The notes: generated from the sequence alone by a model not told the origin. Shown: positions 6,335 through 12,838, counted from the stretch's first letter. The stretch is 12,970 nucleotides of DNA from Candidatus Berkelbacteria bacterium (GCA_009885355.1 VFKW01000062.1:1-12970); one strand, 5' to 3'. Program-made: numbers and translations.

Positions 6335-6360
6335 CCGACCTGCCGGCAGGCAGGTGTCGG
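6335..6360. repeat. GC-rich palindromic repeat
   Basis: CCGAC (6335-6339) pairs with GTCGG (6356-6360), and CCTGCCGGCAGG (6339-6350) is a 12-bp palindrome followed by another CAGG. It stands out strongly from the AT-rich surroundings. CTGCCGGCAG words recur as intergenic repeats in many bacterial genomes, so this is probably one member of a dispersed family. Only this copy is in the window. Confidence 0.5.
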
Positions 6361-6405
6361 AGCGCATTACTTCCGACTAGAGGATGACATAAAGAAATGG
6401 GCTGG

Positions 6406-6428
6406 ATCCCAGCCTGCGCTGGGATGAC
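6406..6428 (+). repeat. GAC-tailed hairpin repeat, simple form
   Basis: Perfect 8-bp arms ATCCCAGC (6406-6413) and GCTGGGAT (6418-6425) surround a 4-nt loop and are followed by GAC. This is the outer stem of the family at 7263-7298 without the inner hairpin. An orphan right end, AGGATGAC, lies just before it at 6381-6388. The element ends 46 nt before the yebC start and belongs to the probable yebC leader. Confidence 0.6.
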
Positions 6429-6474
6429 AATGGGGGAAGGTTGGGATGATAATTATTACTGAAGGGAGAAAAAT

Positions 6475-7224
6475 ATGAGTGGACATAGTAAGTGGGCGAC
6501 AATTAAACGGGCCAAGGGTGCGACGGATGCTAAGCGTTCGACGGTTTTTACTAGGCTGGCGAATGCAGTTTCGATCGCCGCTCGGCAAGGTGGCGGGGAT
6601 GCGACGATGAATTTTTCATTGAGAATTGCGATGGATCAAGCTAAAAATGCGAACATGCCGAAAGAAAATATCGAACGAGCGATCAAGCGCGGGACTGGTG
6701 AGGGTGGAGCTGCTGTGATCGAAGATATTATGTATGAAGCTTATGGACCGGGGGGTACGGGAATGTTGATCGAGGCGGCCACAGATAACCGTAATCGCAC
6801 ATCGGCTGAAGTAAAATCAGTTTTCAATAAAATCGGCGGTAAATTGGCGGCAGCTGGAGCAGTTTCTTATCAATTTAAAAAACGCGGGATTATGAATTTC
6901 GATATGGCCGGAAAAGATGCTGAAGAAGCGGAAATGGCGGCGATCGAGGCTGGGGCGGATGATTTTGAACTAAATGATAAAGAATTAACCGTCTATACGG
7001 AAGTGAAAGAGACGGATAAAGTACGGGTGGCAATGGCAGCTTCGGGTTATGAAGCTAGAGACGTAAACTTATCATGGGAGCCAAATACGACCATTAAAGT
7101 GGAAGATGAAAAAACGGCGATGCAGATAGTGAAACTCATAAATCATTTAGAAGATCTCGATGATGTGACGACTGTTTCTAGTAATTTTGATATTGCGGAT
7201 GAAATCCTTGAAAGGATTGCGTAA
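6475..7224 (+). CDS. yebC: YebC/PmpR/TACO1 family protein
   Basis: Family members act either as DNA-binding transcription regulators (PmpR) or, for TACO1 and some bacterial YebC, as translation factors that help ribosomes through difficult sequences such as proline runs. The 249-aa product is normal length and starts with the near-invariant MSGHSKWATIKRAKG, followed by AARQGGGD, NMPKENIERAIKRGTGEGG and YEAYGPGGTGMLIEAATDN. It has three domains and no signal peptide. The ATG at 6475 has GGGAG (6464-6468) six nt upstream. In many bacteria yebC lies beside ruvC, as here with one small gene between. It stops with TAA, which is also the first of a row of TAAGC words. Which of the two family roles applies cannot be read from sequence. 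Confidence 0.96.
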   Translation: MSGHSKWATIKRAKGATDAKRSTVFTRLANAVSIAARQGGGDATMNFSLRIAMDQAKNANMPKENIERAIKRGTGEGGAAVIEDIMYEAYGPGGTGMLIEAATDNRNRTSAEVKSVFNKIGGKLAAAGAVSYQFKKRGIMNFDMAGKDAEEAEMAAIEAGADDFELNDKELTVYTEVKETDKVRVAMAASGYEARDVNLSWEPNTTIKVEDEKTAMQIVKLINHLEDLDDVTTVSSNFDIADEILERIA

Positions 7225-7248
7225 GCTAGTAAGCAGTAAGCTTATAAG
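7222..7248. repeat. TAAGC word cluster after yebC
   Basis: TAAGC occurs at 7222, 7230 and 7237, followed by TAAG at 7245, a spacing of 7-8 nt. The first word contains the yebC stop codon. A nearly identical cluster follows the gene at 11813-12838 (12831-12857). Confidence 0.5.
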
Positions 7249-7262
7249 AATTAAGAAAATAG

Positions 7263-7298
7263 ATTCCGGATCTGGGATCCCATCCCGTCCGGAATGAC
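7263..7298 (+). repeat. GAC-tailed nested hairpin repeat
   Basis: Outer arms ATTCCGGA (7263-7270) and TCCGGAAT (7288-7295) pair over 8 bp. Inside them GGGAT (7274-7278) pairs with ATCCC (7282-7286) around the 3-nt loop CCC. GAC follows the right arm. The element ends 15 nt before the next gene, so that gene's ribosome site (GGTAGG, 7303-7308) lies directly beside the repeat. Confidence 0.75.
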
Positions 7299-7313
7299 GA
7301 AAGGTAGGTACAA

Positions 7314-7685
7314 ATGGGAAGTTATATTGAGATAAATGATACTTTGCAGATAACTAAAGAACAAGGGTTTCCAAGTGAACTAATTATATCAAAACACGAA
7401 GAAAATCCATTTATGGCGGAAGATTTTAAAGACAGAGTCTTTGAATTTTGTGATAAGCCCGCTATTCGAATATTTCAAGCTCCTCCGGTGAGGGTGTTTT
7501 TGGTGGAGAATGTTGATGGCAAGTGGATTTATTGGGGCTTGGTTCATATTTTAGAAGTCAAACATAATTTAGAGAATAAAACGACGTCTGGCAAATTTAA
7601 AATTATTGATATTTTCTCACTTGAGGATATTAAAAAAGCATATGATCTGATAGATCAGAGGGCGGATTTTAATTATTTTAAATGA
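7314..7685 (+). CDS. Conserved hypothetical protein, CPR-type, 123 aa
   Basis: The protein resembles small proteins I associate with Patescibacteria genomes that begin MGSYIE and contain a segment like VRVFLVENVDGKWIYWG. No function or named domain is known to me. It has no signal peptide or membrane helix and looks like a compact cytoplasmic alpha/beta protein: a beta-rich centre (residues about 50-80), then KTTSGKFKIIDIFS, and a C-terminal helix. The ATG at 7314 has GGTAGG (7303-7308) at five-nt spacing, and there is no better start. It lies between yebC and ruvC on the same strand, with a hairpin repeat on each side. It uses TGA as stop, which supports the standard code. Its position suggests, but does not show, a link to translation or recombination. 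Confidence 0.75.
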   Translation: MGSYIEINDTLQITKEQGFPSELIISKHEENPFMAEDFKDRVFEFCDKPAIRIFQAPPVRVFLVENVDGKWIYWGLVHILEVKHNLENKTTSGKFKIIDIFSLEDIKKAYDLIDQRADFNYFK

Positions 7686-7701
7686 GATCTTGAATGAGGA
7701 G

Positions 7702-7738
7702 ATCCTGAACATCGAATTACATTCGCTTTCAGGATGAC
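7702..7738 (+). repeat. GAC-tailed nested hairpin repeat, sequence-diverged copy
   Basis: Outer arms ATCCTGAA (7702-7709) and TTCAGGAT (7728-7735) pair over 8 bp, the inner CGAAT (7713-7717) pairs with ATTCG (7721-7725) around the loop TAC, and GAC follows. The plan is the same as at 7263-7298 although most stem bases differ. It lies between the 123-aa gene and ruvC. Confidence 0.7.
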
Positions 7739-7783
7739 AATGATGAAACTTCTCGACTTCGCTCGAAGAATATATATATTAAT

Positions 7784-7805
7784 ATTGTTCGACCCTGTGG
7801 AGAAC
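7784..7805 (+). repeat. Dispersed repeat, short form
   Basis: ATTGTTCGACCC (7784-7795) is joined directly to TGTGGAGAAC (7796-7805). Both parts match the element at 177-225 exactly, which has 27 extra nt at the junction. Just upstream, TTCTCGACTTCGCTCGAAG (7750-7768) is another word of the common TCGACTTCGCTC type. The region lies upstream of ruvC. No convincing promoter was seen. Confidence 0.5.
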
Positions 7806-7839
7806 CGTCTGTTAACATTATGAAAAATAAGGAGTGAAG

Positions 7840-8337
7840 GTGAGGATACTTGGGATTGATCCGGGGACGGGGCGAATGGGTTGGGGGGTGATTGATTGTG
7901 TTGGCTCGAAGATGGTGATGGTGGAATATGGGTGTATTGAGACGCCGGCGAAGACGGATTTATCCAAGAGATTGGTGATAATTTTTGAAAAACTACAGGA
8001 ATTAATTGCTCGATTGGAACCGGATGTAGTGGCGGTGGAGAAATTATTTTTTGCCCAAAATACAACAACAGTAATGAGTGTCGGCGAGGCGCGAGGGGTG
8101 GCAGTGCTGACGGCTGCTCTGGCTGGAAAAAAGTTCGCCGAGTTTACTCCCCTGCAAGTTAAACAAGCGGTGACCGGATATGGGCGGGCAGATAAAACGC
8201 AGATCCAAAATATGGTTAAGGCGATTTTAGGATTGGAAAAGATCCCGAAACCGGACGATGCGGCGGATGCATTGGCGGTGGCGATCACATGCTCGACGAT
8301 GTCAAACTACAACTCACAACTAACAAATTACAAATAA
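7840..8337 (+). CDS. ruvC: Holliday junction resolvase RuvC
   Basis: RuvC cuts Holliday junctions symmetrically, working with the RuvAB branch-migration complex. The 165-aa product has the RNase H-like fold signature MRILGIDPGTGRMGWG and the four acidic catalytic residues at D7, E67 (VAVEKLFF), D140 and D143 (PDDAADAL). The length is close to the usual 160-175. GTG at 7840 is chosen because GGAG (7831-7834) lies five nt upstream; the GTG at 7834 overlaps that site. The last residues (SNYNSQLTNYK) follow the conserved end of the domain and are encoded by low-complexity repeat DNA, so the natural end may have been extended. ruvA and ruvB are not in the window. Family and activity are secure. 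Confidence 0.96.
   Translation: MRILGIDPGTGRMGWGVIDCVGSKMVMVEYGCIETPAKTDLSKRLVIIFEKLQELIARLEPDVVAVEKLFFAQNTTTVMSVGEARGVAVLTAALAGKKFAEFTPLQVKQAVTGYGRADKTQIQNMVKAILGLEKIPKPDDAADALAVAITCSTMSNYNSQLTNYK
8304..8335. repeat. Low-complexity ACAAC words overlapping the end of ruvC
   Basis: AACTACAACTCACAACTAAC followed by AAATTACAAAT repeats the vocabulary seen upstream of dnaK (2159-2196). It encodes the last ten or so residues of RuvC and supplies its stop codon just after. Confidence 0.5.
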
Positions 8338-8350
8338 ACTACCCCGTATC

Positions 8351-8387
8351 GTCATCCCGGAAGCGGGTGGCACCCGATATCCGGGAT
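8351..8387 (-). repeat. GAC-tailed nested hairpin repeat, inverted copy
   Basis: In plus-strand reading GTC is followed by ATCCCGGA (8354-8361), inner CGGGT (8364-8368), loop GGC, ACCCG (8372-8376) and TCCGGGAT (8380-8387). Both stems are perfect (8 and 5 bp). It is oriented opposite to the copy at 8408-8443, only 20 nt away, making a tail-out pair. It lies just downstream of ruvC, where it may protect the mRNA end. Confidence 0.7.
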
Positions 8388-8407
8388 CCAGTTTTAAGGT
8401 TTCCTGG

Positions 8408-8443
8408 ATTCCGGTTCTGGGATCCCATCCCGACCGGAATGAC
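8408..8443 (+). repeat. GAC-tailed nested hairpin repeat with compensatory change
   Basis: Outer arms ATTCCGGT (8408-8415) and ACCGGAAT (8433-8440), inner GGGAT (8419-8423) and ATCCC (8427-8431) with loop CCC, then GAC. Compared with 7263-7298 the innermost outer-stem pair is T-A instead of A-T, both sides having changed together. A 65-aa reading frame through 8289-8486 only translates these repeats. Confidence 0.75.
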
Positions 8444-8496
8444 GACTAAGGGGGATATTCACATACAGCAAGCTGCGGGGCATTAAACCTAATGTA

Positions 8497-8528
8497 AAAT
8501 AAAAATAGCTCTTAACTTAAATTAAGAG
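8497..8528 (-). terminator. Probable terminator of the kinase-phosphatase run
   Basis: CTCTTAA (8509-8515) and TTAAGAG (8522-8528) pair over 7 bp around a 6-nt loop, and two more pairs form with one bulge. In the minus direction a T-rich stretch (CTATTTTTATTTTA, 8509-8496) follows. The stem is AT-rich and weak. It lies about 120 nt past the stop of the gene at 8650-9426, with the repeat at 8541-8641 between. A second small hairpin, CTGTT-N4-AACAG (8530-8543), abuts it. Confidence 0.5.
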
Positions 8529-8540
8529 GCTGTTAAAAAA

Positions 8541-8641
8541 CAGGCTAAAGCCTGGACTACGGGGCTTGTATTGTAGCTCAAGATTTATCTTGTCGATGCA
8601 GGCTAAAGCCCCGAAGTGGCCACCTAGTAGCCTGGACTACG
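8541..8641. repeat. Composite palindromic repeat with 80-nt direct repeats
   Basis: AGCCTGGACTACG occurs exactly at 8549-8561 and 8629-8641. CAGGCTAAAGCC occurs at 8541-8552 and 8599-8610, the first being part of the palindrome CAGGCT-AA-AGCCTG. CGGGGCT (8560-8566) pairs with AGCCCCG (8607-8613) around a loop that contains the hairpin CAAGAT-TT-ATCTTG (8579-8592). GTGGCCAC (8616-8623) is a further palindrome. The second unit equals the first with about 22 nt inserted. The rest of the 8338-8649 gap holds the hairpin pair and the terminator; no gene is seen. Confidence 0.6.
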
Positions 8642-8649
8642 TATAGAAT

Positions 8650-9426
8650 TTAATCTTCGACGATATAGTTATGCTCAGGCAAGGAGGGTTTGCCTTCTAC
8701 GTTGGCGATGATGCGCTGGGCCATGTTTTGTTCAAAATCATCCTCGATGATTTTGATGAGTTTTTCAGGCAATAGATCGGCATTGTCGGGATTTTCATAT
8801 TTATAAGGTATAATTCGCATCGAATTGAAACCAAAAGTCTGACCCTCTTCGATAATATTTGGGTCGTCATCGATTAATAACGACCAATCAAATAAAGCGA
8901 TATTTTTGGTCGGACGATAAAAAGGACGGCCAGTATCTGGGTCAATATTATCGGCCTGGACAGCCTTTAAAAGATGATAATAATTTGGGGAAATTTTATG
9001 GAGATAGTCGCGGGTAGATTCAGACAAGAAACTATAACTATAGTTTTCAGAGGAGATGATGTGCGCGAAATATTTATCAAAACCAGGATATTTATTTAAA
9101 GTTTGTTGGATCGAGGGGCGGATTGAGGCACTCCAGATAATCAAGCGATAATCTTTATCTTTGAGCTGATCTAATACATTTTTCAAGGAATGGCGCAAGA
9201 AACCTTCGTTTTTGTTTTGATCCCAACCGCGCATAGTCTCGTCAAGATCAAAAACGATAGTTTTAGCACTTTTTGATAAAATTCTTTCTTTTTGAATGAA
9301 TTCTTCATCAAAAACAGAGCCGTTGACAAATTTGTCTGAGTAAACGACTTCGGCTTTTTTATCATTTATAGGGTCGATAAAATTATCTTGGGAAATAAAG
9401 GCATTGAATTGATTATTCGTACTCAC
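8650..9426 (-). CDS. HAD-superfamily phosphatase, NLI/FCP1-like
   Basis: The 258-aa product has the haloacid dehalogenase core. Motif I is VFDLDET (D60 nucleophile, D62 acid/base), the DLDET form seen in FCP1/SCP-type phosphatases; motif II is IIWSAS (S99); K174 and the motif IV acidic run LLIDDDP (D186-D188) follow. It has about 50 extra residues at the N-terminus with no signal peptide. Such enzymes remove phosphate from phosphoproteins or small phosphorylated metabolites; the substrate is not known here. It starts with GTG at 9426 inside the end of the kinase gene (14-nt overlap) and has GGAG nine nt upstream within that gene, so translation is probably coupled. Pairing with a kinase-fold protein suggests opposing reactions on one substrate. 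It stops with TAA. Confidence 0.85.
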   Translation of the reverse strand: MSTNNQFNAFISQDNFIDPINDKKAEVVYSDKFVNGSVFDEEFIQKERILSKSAKTIVFDLDETMRGWDQNKNEGFLRHSLKNVLDQLKDKDYRLIIWSASIRPSIQQTLNKYPGFDKYFAHIISSENYSYSFLSESTRDYLHKISPNYYHLLKAVQADNIDPDTGRPFYRPTKNIALFDWSLLIDDDPNIIEEGQTFGFNSMRIIPYKYENPDNADLLPEKLIKIIEDDFEQNMAQRIIANVEGKPSLPEHNYIVED

Positions 9427-10426
9427 TTAATTTTACTCCCTTGATAGCTGATTCATAATTAGAATAACATACTTCAATGAGTTTTTCTATTCTTTCTTTG
9501 TCAGGATGATCGAGCAAGATCAAGCGGCGAAGCCAATAAATCTCTTCGGGCAGTCGAACTAGTAAATTTAATCTAAAGAGTTCTTCAAAATCTTCATTTT
9601 GAAAGGTTTTTTCGGCGAATTTCAATAATAGATAGCGTCGCTCTTCGAGCTTGTCAGTCATCTTAAACCAGAGATCGGCGATATCGCAGGAAACATTATC
9701 AAAGTGGATTTCTTCCCAATCAACAGCGACGGCGGATTTTTCAAACATCATGACATTAGCAGGGTGGAAGTCACCGTGGACAAATAAATTACAGTTGCGA
9801 TCAATGATATCGGCGCTAGCTTGAATGATATCATCGGCCTGATCAAGCATTTTTTTAGGCAGAACTTGTCTGATGGTGCGGCCTTTTCTCTTGATCAAAC
9901 GGTGGAATGAATTATGATACCATTGGTAATCGCAAACGAGTAATTTTTTGGCCCAAGAATGCTTTTCGGCGAATTCGTGAATTGGGAATTGCTGAATATC
10001 TAAAAGCAAATCAACAACCTCATCCATGCTTTGCTTGGTTGGATTATCATAGGCCATACAGCTGGCGCCGATGGTGTGACCCTCGATATATTCGCACATC
10101 AACCATTCACAATCGGTCATTTGTGAACTTACATAAACCGGCAATCGTTTGATCAGATAGCTGTCAGAGTGTTGTTTTTCCATAGTTTTAAGGAAACGTC
10201 TTTCGTTTTTAAAGTTTTTGTTCCATTGTTTTAAAACACGATGGTCAGCAATACGAGCTTTAAATAATATCTTTTTTCCCTTGTAATGAGTGACGGAGAG
10301 ATAAAAATTTTGACGCCCATTAATCGCTTCTTCGACAGAATTATCAGACTGCAAGCCTAATTTTTCCATAACATGGTTTACTTTTTTATCAATATTTTTT
10401 AATGATTTGTATGTATATTTTGACAT
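9413..10426 (-). CDS. APH-fold small-molecule kinase (aminoglycoside/choline kinase superfamily)
   Basis: The 337-aa product has the protein-kinase-like fold of the phosphotransferase family: LFKARI with a probable ATP-binding lysine (K56), E75 in NERRFL, the hinge-like WLMCEYIEG, the catalytic loop FVHGDFHPANVMM (HGDFHPAN at 217-224) and the metal-binding VDWEE (about 235-239). This set indicates an active kinase. Family members phosphorylate antibiotics, choline, sugars or amino acids; nothing marks this as a resistance enzyme, and a sugar or metabolite kinase is more likely given the carbohydrate genes opposite. ATG at 10426 is chosen: GGGGGTG (10437-10431) precedes it by four nt and can pair with the 16S end using one G-U. 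An upstream TTG at 10483 is rejected. It is the first gene of the minus-strand pair, divergent from the glycosyltransferase. Confidence 0.85.
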   Translation of the reverse strand: MSKYTYKSLKNIDKKVNHVMEKLGLQSDNSVEEAINGRQNFYLSVTHYKGKKILFKARIADHRVLKQWNKNFKNERRFLKTMEKQHSDSYLIKRLPVYVSSQMTDCEWLMCEYIEGHTIGASCMAYDNPTKQSMDEVVDLLLDIQQFPIHEFAEKHSWAKKLLVCDYQWYHNSFHRLIKRKGRTIRQVLPKKMLDQADDIIQASADIIDRNCNLFVHGDFHPANVMMFEKSAVAVDWEEIHFDNVSCDIADLWFKMTDKLEERRYLLLKFAEKTFQNEDFEELFRLNLLVRLPEEIYWLRRLILLDHPDKERIEKLIEVCYSNYESAIKGVKLSEYE

Positions 10427-10468
10427 AGGGCACCCCCGCGATGATTGTGGGAAATCGCTATTACTACT

Positions 10469-10486
10469 TTTTTGCGAAAGCAAAAA
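10469..10486 (-). promoter_or_regulatory. Hairpin in the leader of the kinase gene
   Basis: TTTTTGC (10469-10475) and GCAAAAA (10480-10486) pair perfectly around a 4-nt loop. It lies 43 nt before the kinase ATG, inside the probable leader. No clear minus-strand promoter was found; TATAAA near 10505-10510 lacks a well-spaced -35. Role unknown. Confidence 0.35.
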
Positions 10487-10510
10487 TAGAGCTTATTTAA
10501 TCTTTATACA

Positions 10511-10539
10511 TTGACTTTCTTTGTAAATTAGACTATTAT
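10511..10539 (+). promoter_or_regulatory. Promoter of the glycosyltransferase pair
   Basis: TTGACT (10511-10516), a 17-nt spacer and TATTAT (10534-10539) each match the consensus at five of six positions. Transcription would start near 10546, giving a leader of about 70 nt that is almost pure A/T. AAAAGG (10605-10610) is the ribosome site, four nt before the ATG. Confidence 0.6.
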
Positions 10540-10614
10540 TTAAGTGAAATTATATATTTATTTTTTTATTTATAGCTATATATTACTATATTTTTTTGGA
10601 TTTGAAAAGGTTTT

Positions 10615-11826
10615 ATGACAAACTCCTTAGAATTAAAATTAGCTCAACAGGAGAAAGTGGTCCGAATTATATGCGTTGGAAGTTATATTCCACGTGAATG
10701 CGGGATCGCTACTTTTACGAAAGATTTGACAACGGCGATCAATGTTTTGAACCCGTTATGTTTGGCTGAAATCATGGCAATGGATGAAAATGGAGATGAT
10801 CGAATTTATCCTTGGGAAGTAAAATATAGGATAAAGCAGGAAAACTGGGAAAGCTACGAAAAAGGGATCGAATATATCAATCAATCAAGCGCCGAAATTA
10901 TCCACATCCAACATGAATTTGGGATTTTTGGCGGGGAAAACGGCGAAATGATCGTGCCTTTTATGGAAAAAATCGAAAAACCAATCGTGACGACTTTTCA
11001 TACAGTGCTGGAAAAACCAGGCGAACAACGCAAGAAAATCGTCCAAGATATCGCAAGGTTGAGCAAGGCTATTGTGGTGATGATCGGAGCGGCGGCTGAC
11101 AGACTAGAAGAAGTATATGGCATCGACAAAGAAAAAATTATTGTCATCCCTCATGGCGTGCCAGATATTCCATATGGACCGACATTACATTATAAAAATG
11201 AATTAGGCTTTGAAAATAATACGATTTTATCAACTTTCGGATTGATTAACCCTGGTAAGGGAATCGAATATGTACTAGAAGCCTTACCAGAAGTGGTTGA
11301 AAAATATCCGACTTTGAAATTTTTGATCATCGGGGCGACTCATCCAAATTTGGTCAAAAAACAAGGCGAAGCTTACCGAGAAAAGTTGCTTGAGATTGTC
11401 AAGGAAAAAAAATTGGAAAAGAATGTAGAATTTATCAATAGATATTTATCTCTGGACGAATTGGTACAATATTTACGCGCGACTGATATTTATATTTCAC
11501 CTTATCTTGGATCGCAACAGATAGCATCGGGGACATTGGCCTATGCGCTCGGAACTGGAAAAGCCTGCATCTCGACCGAATATCTTTATGCTAAAGAAGT
11601 GCTAGCAAAGGGACGTGGGGTTTTGGTCAAAATGAAAAATCTGGAAGAAATCACTGTAAATTTGATCGATTTGCTCGATAATCCTGAAAAAAGACAAGAA
11701 ATTGAAAAAAAGGCTTATAGTTATGGTCGAATGATGATTTGGTCAAATGTTGCCCTTAAACACCTCAACCTCTTTAGATTGATAAATAAAGAGTCAAGGG
11801 TAGGAAATGTAGATGACAACAATTAA
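10615..11826 (+). CDS. Family 4 (GT-B) glycosyltransferase
   Basis: The 403-aa product is a retaining GT-B enzyme that would transfer a sugar from a nucleotide donor to a glycan or lipid at the cytoplasmic membrane face. It shows the start PRECGIATFTKDL (26-38) common in mannosyltransferase-like GT4 proteins, IQHEFGIFGG (98-107), TTFHT (126-130), VIPHGV (177-182), the second-domain start STFGLINPGKG (206-216) and the donor-site region LGSQQIASGTLAYALGTGKA (298-317). The usual E-x7-E motif is not intact here: the first glutamate is replaced in the LGSQQIASG segment. There is no signal peptide or membrane helix. It overlaps the next gene by 14 nt, so the two act together. The donor and acceptor cannot be read from sequence; mannose is a guess. 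Confidence 0.88.
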   Translation: MTNSLELKLAQQEKVVRIICVGSYIPRECGIATFTKDLTTAINVLNPLCLAEIMAMDENGDDRIYPWEVKYRIKQENWESYEKGIEYINQSSAEIIHIQHEFGIFGGENGEMIVPFMEKIEKPIVTTFHTVLEKPGEQRKKIVQDIARLSKAIVVMIGAAADRLEEVYGIDKEKIIVIPHGVPDIPYGPTLHYKNELGFENNTILSTFGLINPGKGIEYVLEALPEVVEKYPTLKFLIIGATHPNLVKKQGEAYREKLLEIVKEKKLEKNVEFINRYLSLDELVQYLRATDIYISPYLGSQQIASGTLAYALGTGKACISTEYLYAKEVLAKGRGVLVKMKNLEEITVNLIDLLDNPEKRQEIEKKAYSYGRMMIWSNVALKHLNLFRLINKESRVGNVDDNN

Positions 11827-12838
11827 TTTAAGTGAGCCTCCGTCACTAAATCACATATATAATCTAACGACGCAAAAAGGCCTTTACCAGCATTGTCGTT
11901 TTAATGAGCCGGATAAAAAATTTGGCTACTCGATTGATGATAATGCCAGAGCGATTATCGTGGCTTATCAATATTATGAATTATTTAAGGATCAAAAAGT
12001 TTTAGATCTGGCGAAGATCTATTTTCGATATATCGACCGGGCACAAATGGAATCAGGATTTTTTCATAACTTTTCCAGCTCAGCTGGGAATTTTATCGAT
12101 CTTTGCGGGTCACAGGATTCTCAGGGGCGCACGATCTGGGCATTGGGATATATGGTTGGAAAAGCCGACATTGATCCAGAGTTGGCAAAAAAAGCCAAAA
12201 AAGTTATGGATAATTTTAAATTTGATTTACGTTCGATAAAATACGAAAGAGCGAGAGCATTTTCACTCCTGGGTTATTTTTATGCCGGGGATGAAATAAA
12301 AGTCAAAAGAATTGCCGATAAATTGACCCGAAAATATGCAAAACATGAAACAGAAACTTGGCATTGGTTTGAAAATCACCTGACATATTCAAATGCGATT
12401 ATGCCTTTTGCGATGCTCCAAGCGTTTAAAATGACCGGCAGGGAAGATTATAAAAATGTCGGGTTGAAAAGCTTAAAATTTTTAAATACCAAGTGCTTGG
12501 TTGATGGCATTCCAGCGCCGATCGGGCAAAATGGCTGGTATATGAAAGGGCAAAAAAAGGCGCTTTATGATCAACAAGTTGTCGATGTCTGTGATATGAT
12601 ATTGGCCAATATCAAAGCTTTTGAAGTCACAAATGAAAAAAAATACATGAAAACAGCCAATTTGTGGTGGAGTTGGTTTTTTGGCAATAATACAAATAAC
12701 ATGTCCTTGATCAATGAAGAGACTCAAGGGATTTTTGATGGGTTGACGCATAATGGGATAAATTTAAATCAAGGGGCAGAGTCGATTGTTTGTTATTTAC
12801 TATCTTATCTGGCGATGGCAAAATCAGCAGTAAGCTGA
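11813..12838 (+). CDS. Six-hairpin glycosidase-like protein linked to GT4
   Basis: The 341-aa product has the repeated helical pattern of an (alpha/alpha)6 barrel. Motifs are SIDDNARAI (40-48), SQDSQGRTIWALG (100-112), TWHWFENHLTYSNA (181-194), IGQNGWYMKGQ (237-247) followed by YDQQVVD (252-258), and FDGLTHNGINLNQGAES (308-324). Acidic and aromatic residues in these motifs (D42, D43, E187, D309, E323) look like a sugar-binding or catalytic cleft. From memory, proteins with this motif set occur next to, or fused with, GT4 enzymes and sometimes near GH130 mannoside phosphorylases; I cannot confirm that here. It has no signal peptide, so it probably works in the cytoplasm on the product of its partner. 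ATG at 11813 overlaps the upstream gene by 14 nt. It stops with TGA. Confidence 0.8.
   Translation: MTTINLSEPPSLNHIYNLTTQKGLYQHCRFNEPDKKFGYSIDDNARAIIVAYQYYELFKDQKVLDLAKIYFRYIDRAQMESGFFHNFSSSAGNFIDLCGSQDSQGRTIWALGYMVGKADIDPELAKKAKKVMDNFKFDLRSIKYERARAFSLLGYFYAGDEIKVKRIADKLTRKYAKHETETWHWFENHLTYSNAIMPFAMLQAFKMTGREDYKNVGLKSLKFLNTKCLVDGIPAPIGQNGWYMKGQKKALYDQQVVDVCDMILANIKAFEVTNEKKYMKTANLWWSWFFGNNTNNMSLINEETQGIFDGLTHNGINLNQGAESIVCYLLSYLAMAKSAVS

Noticed and set aside
7263..8443. CRISPR array
   Set aside because: The repeats are palindromic, unequal in sequence, irregularly spaced, in both orientations and separated by genes; no cas genes are present.
8289..8486. A 65-aa plus-strand reading frame after ruvC
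   Set aside because: It overlaps the end of ruvC and then translates the two hairpin repeats at 8351-8443; no ribosome site and no protein-like composition.
9413..10426. Antibiotic resistance aminoglycoside phosphotransferase
   Set aside because: The fold and catalytic motifs are shared by many metabolite kinases, and the neighbours are a phosphatase and carbohydrate genes; nothing specific to known resistance enzymes was seen.
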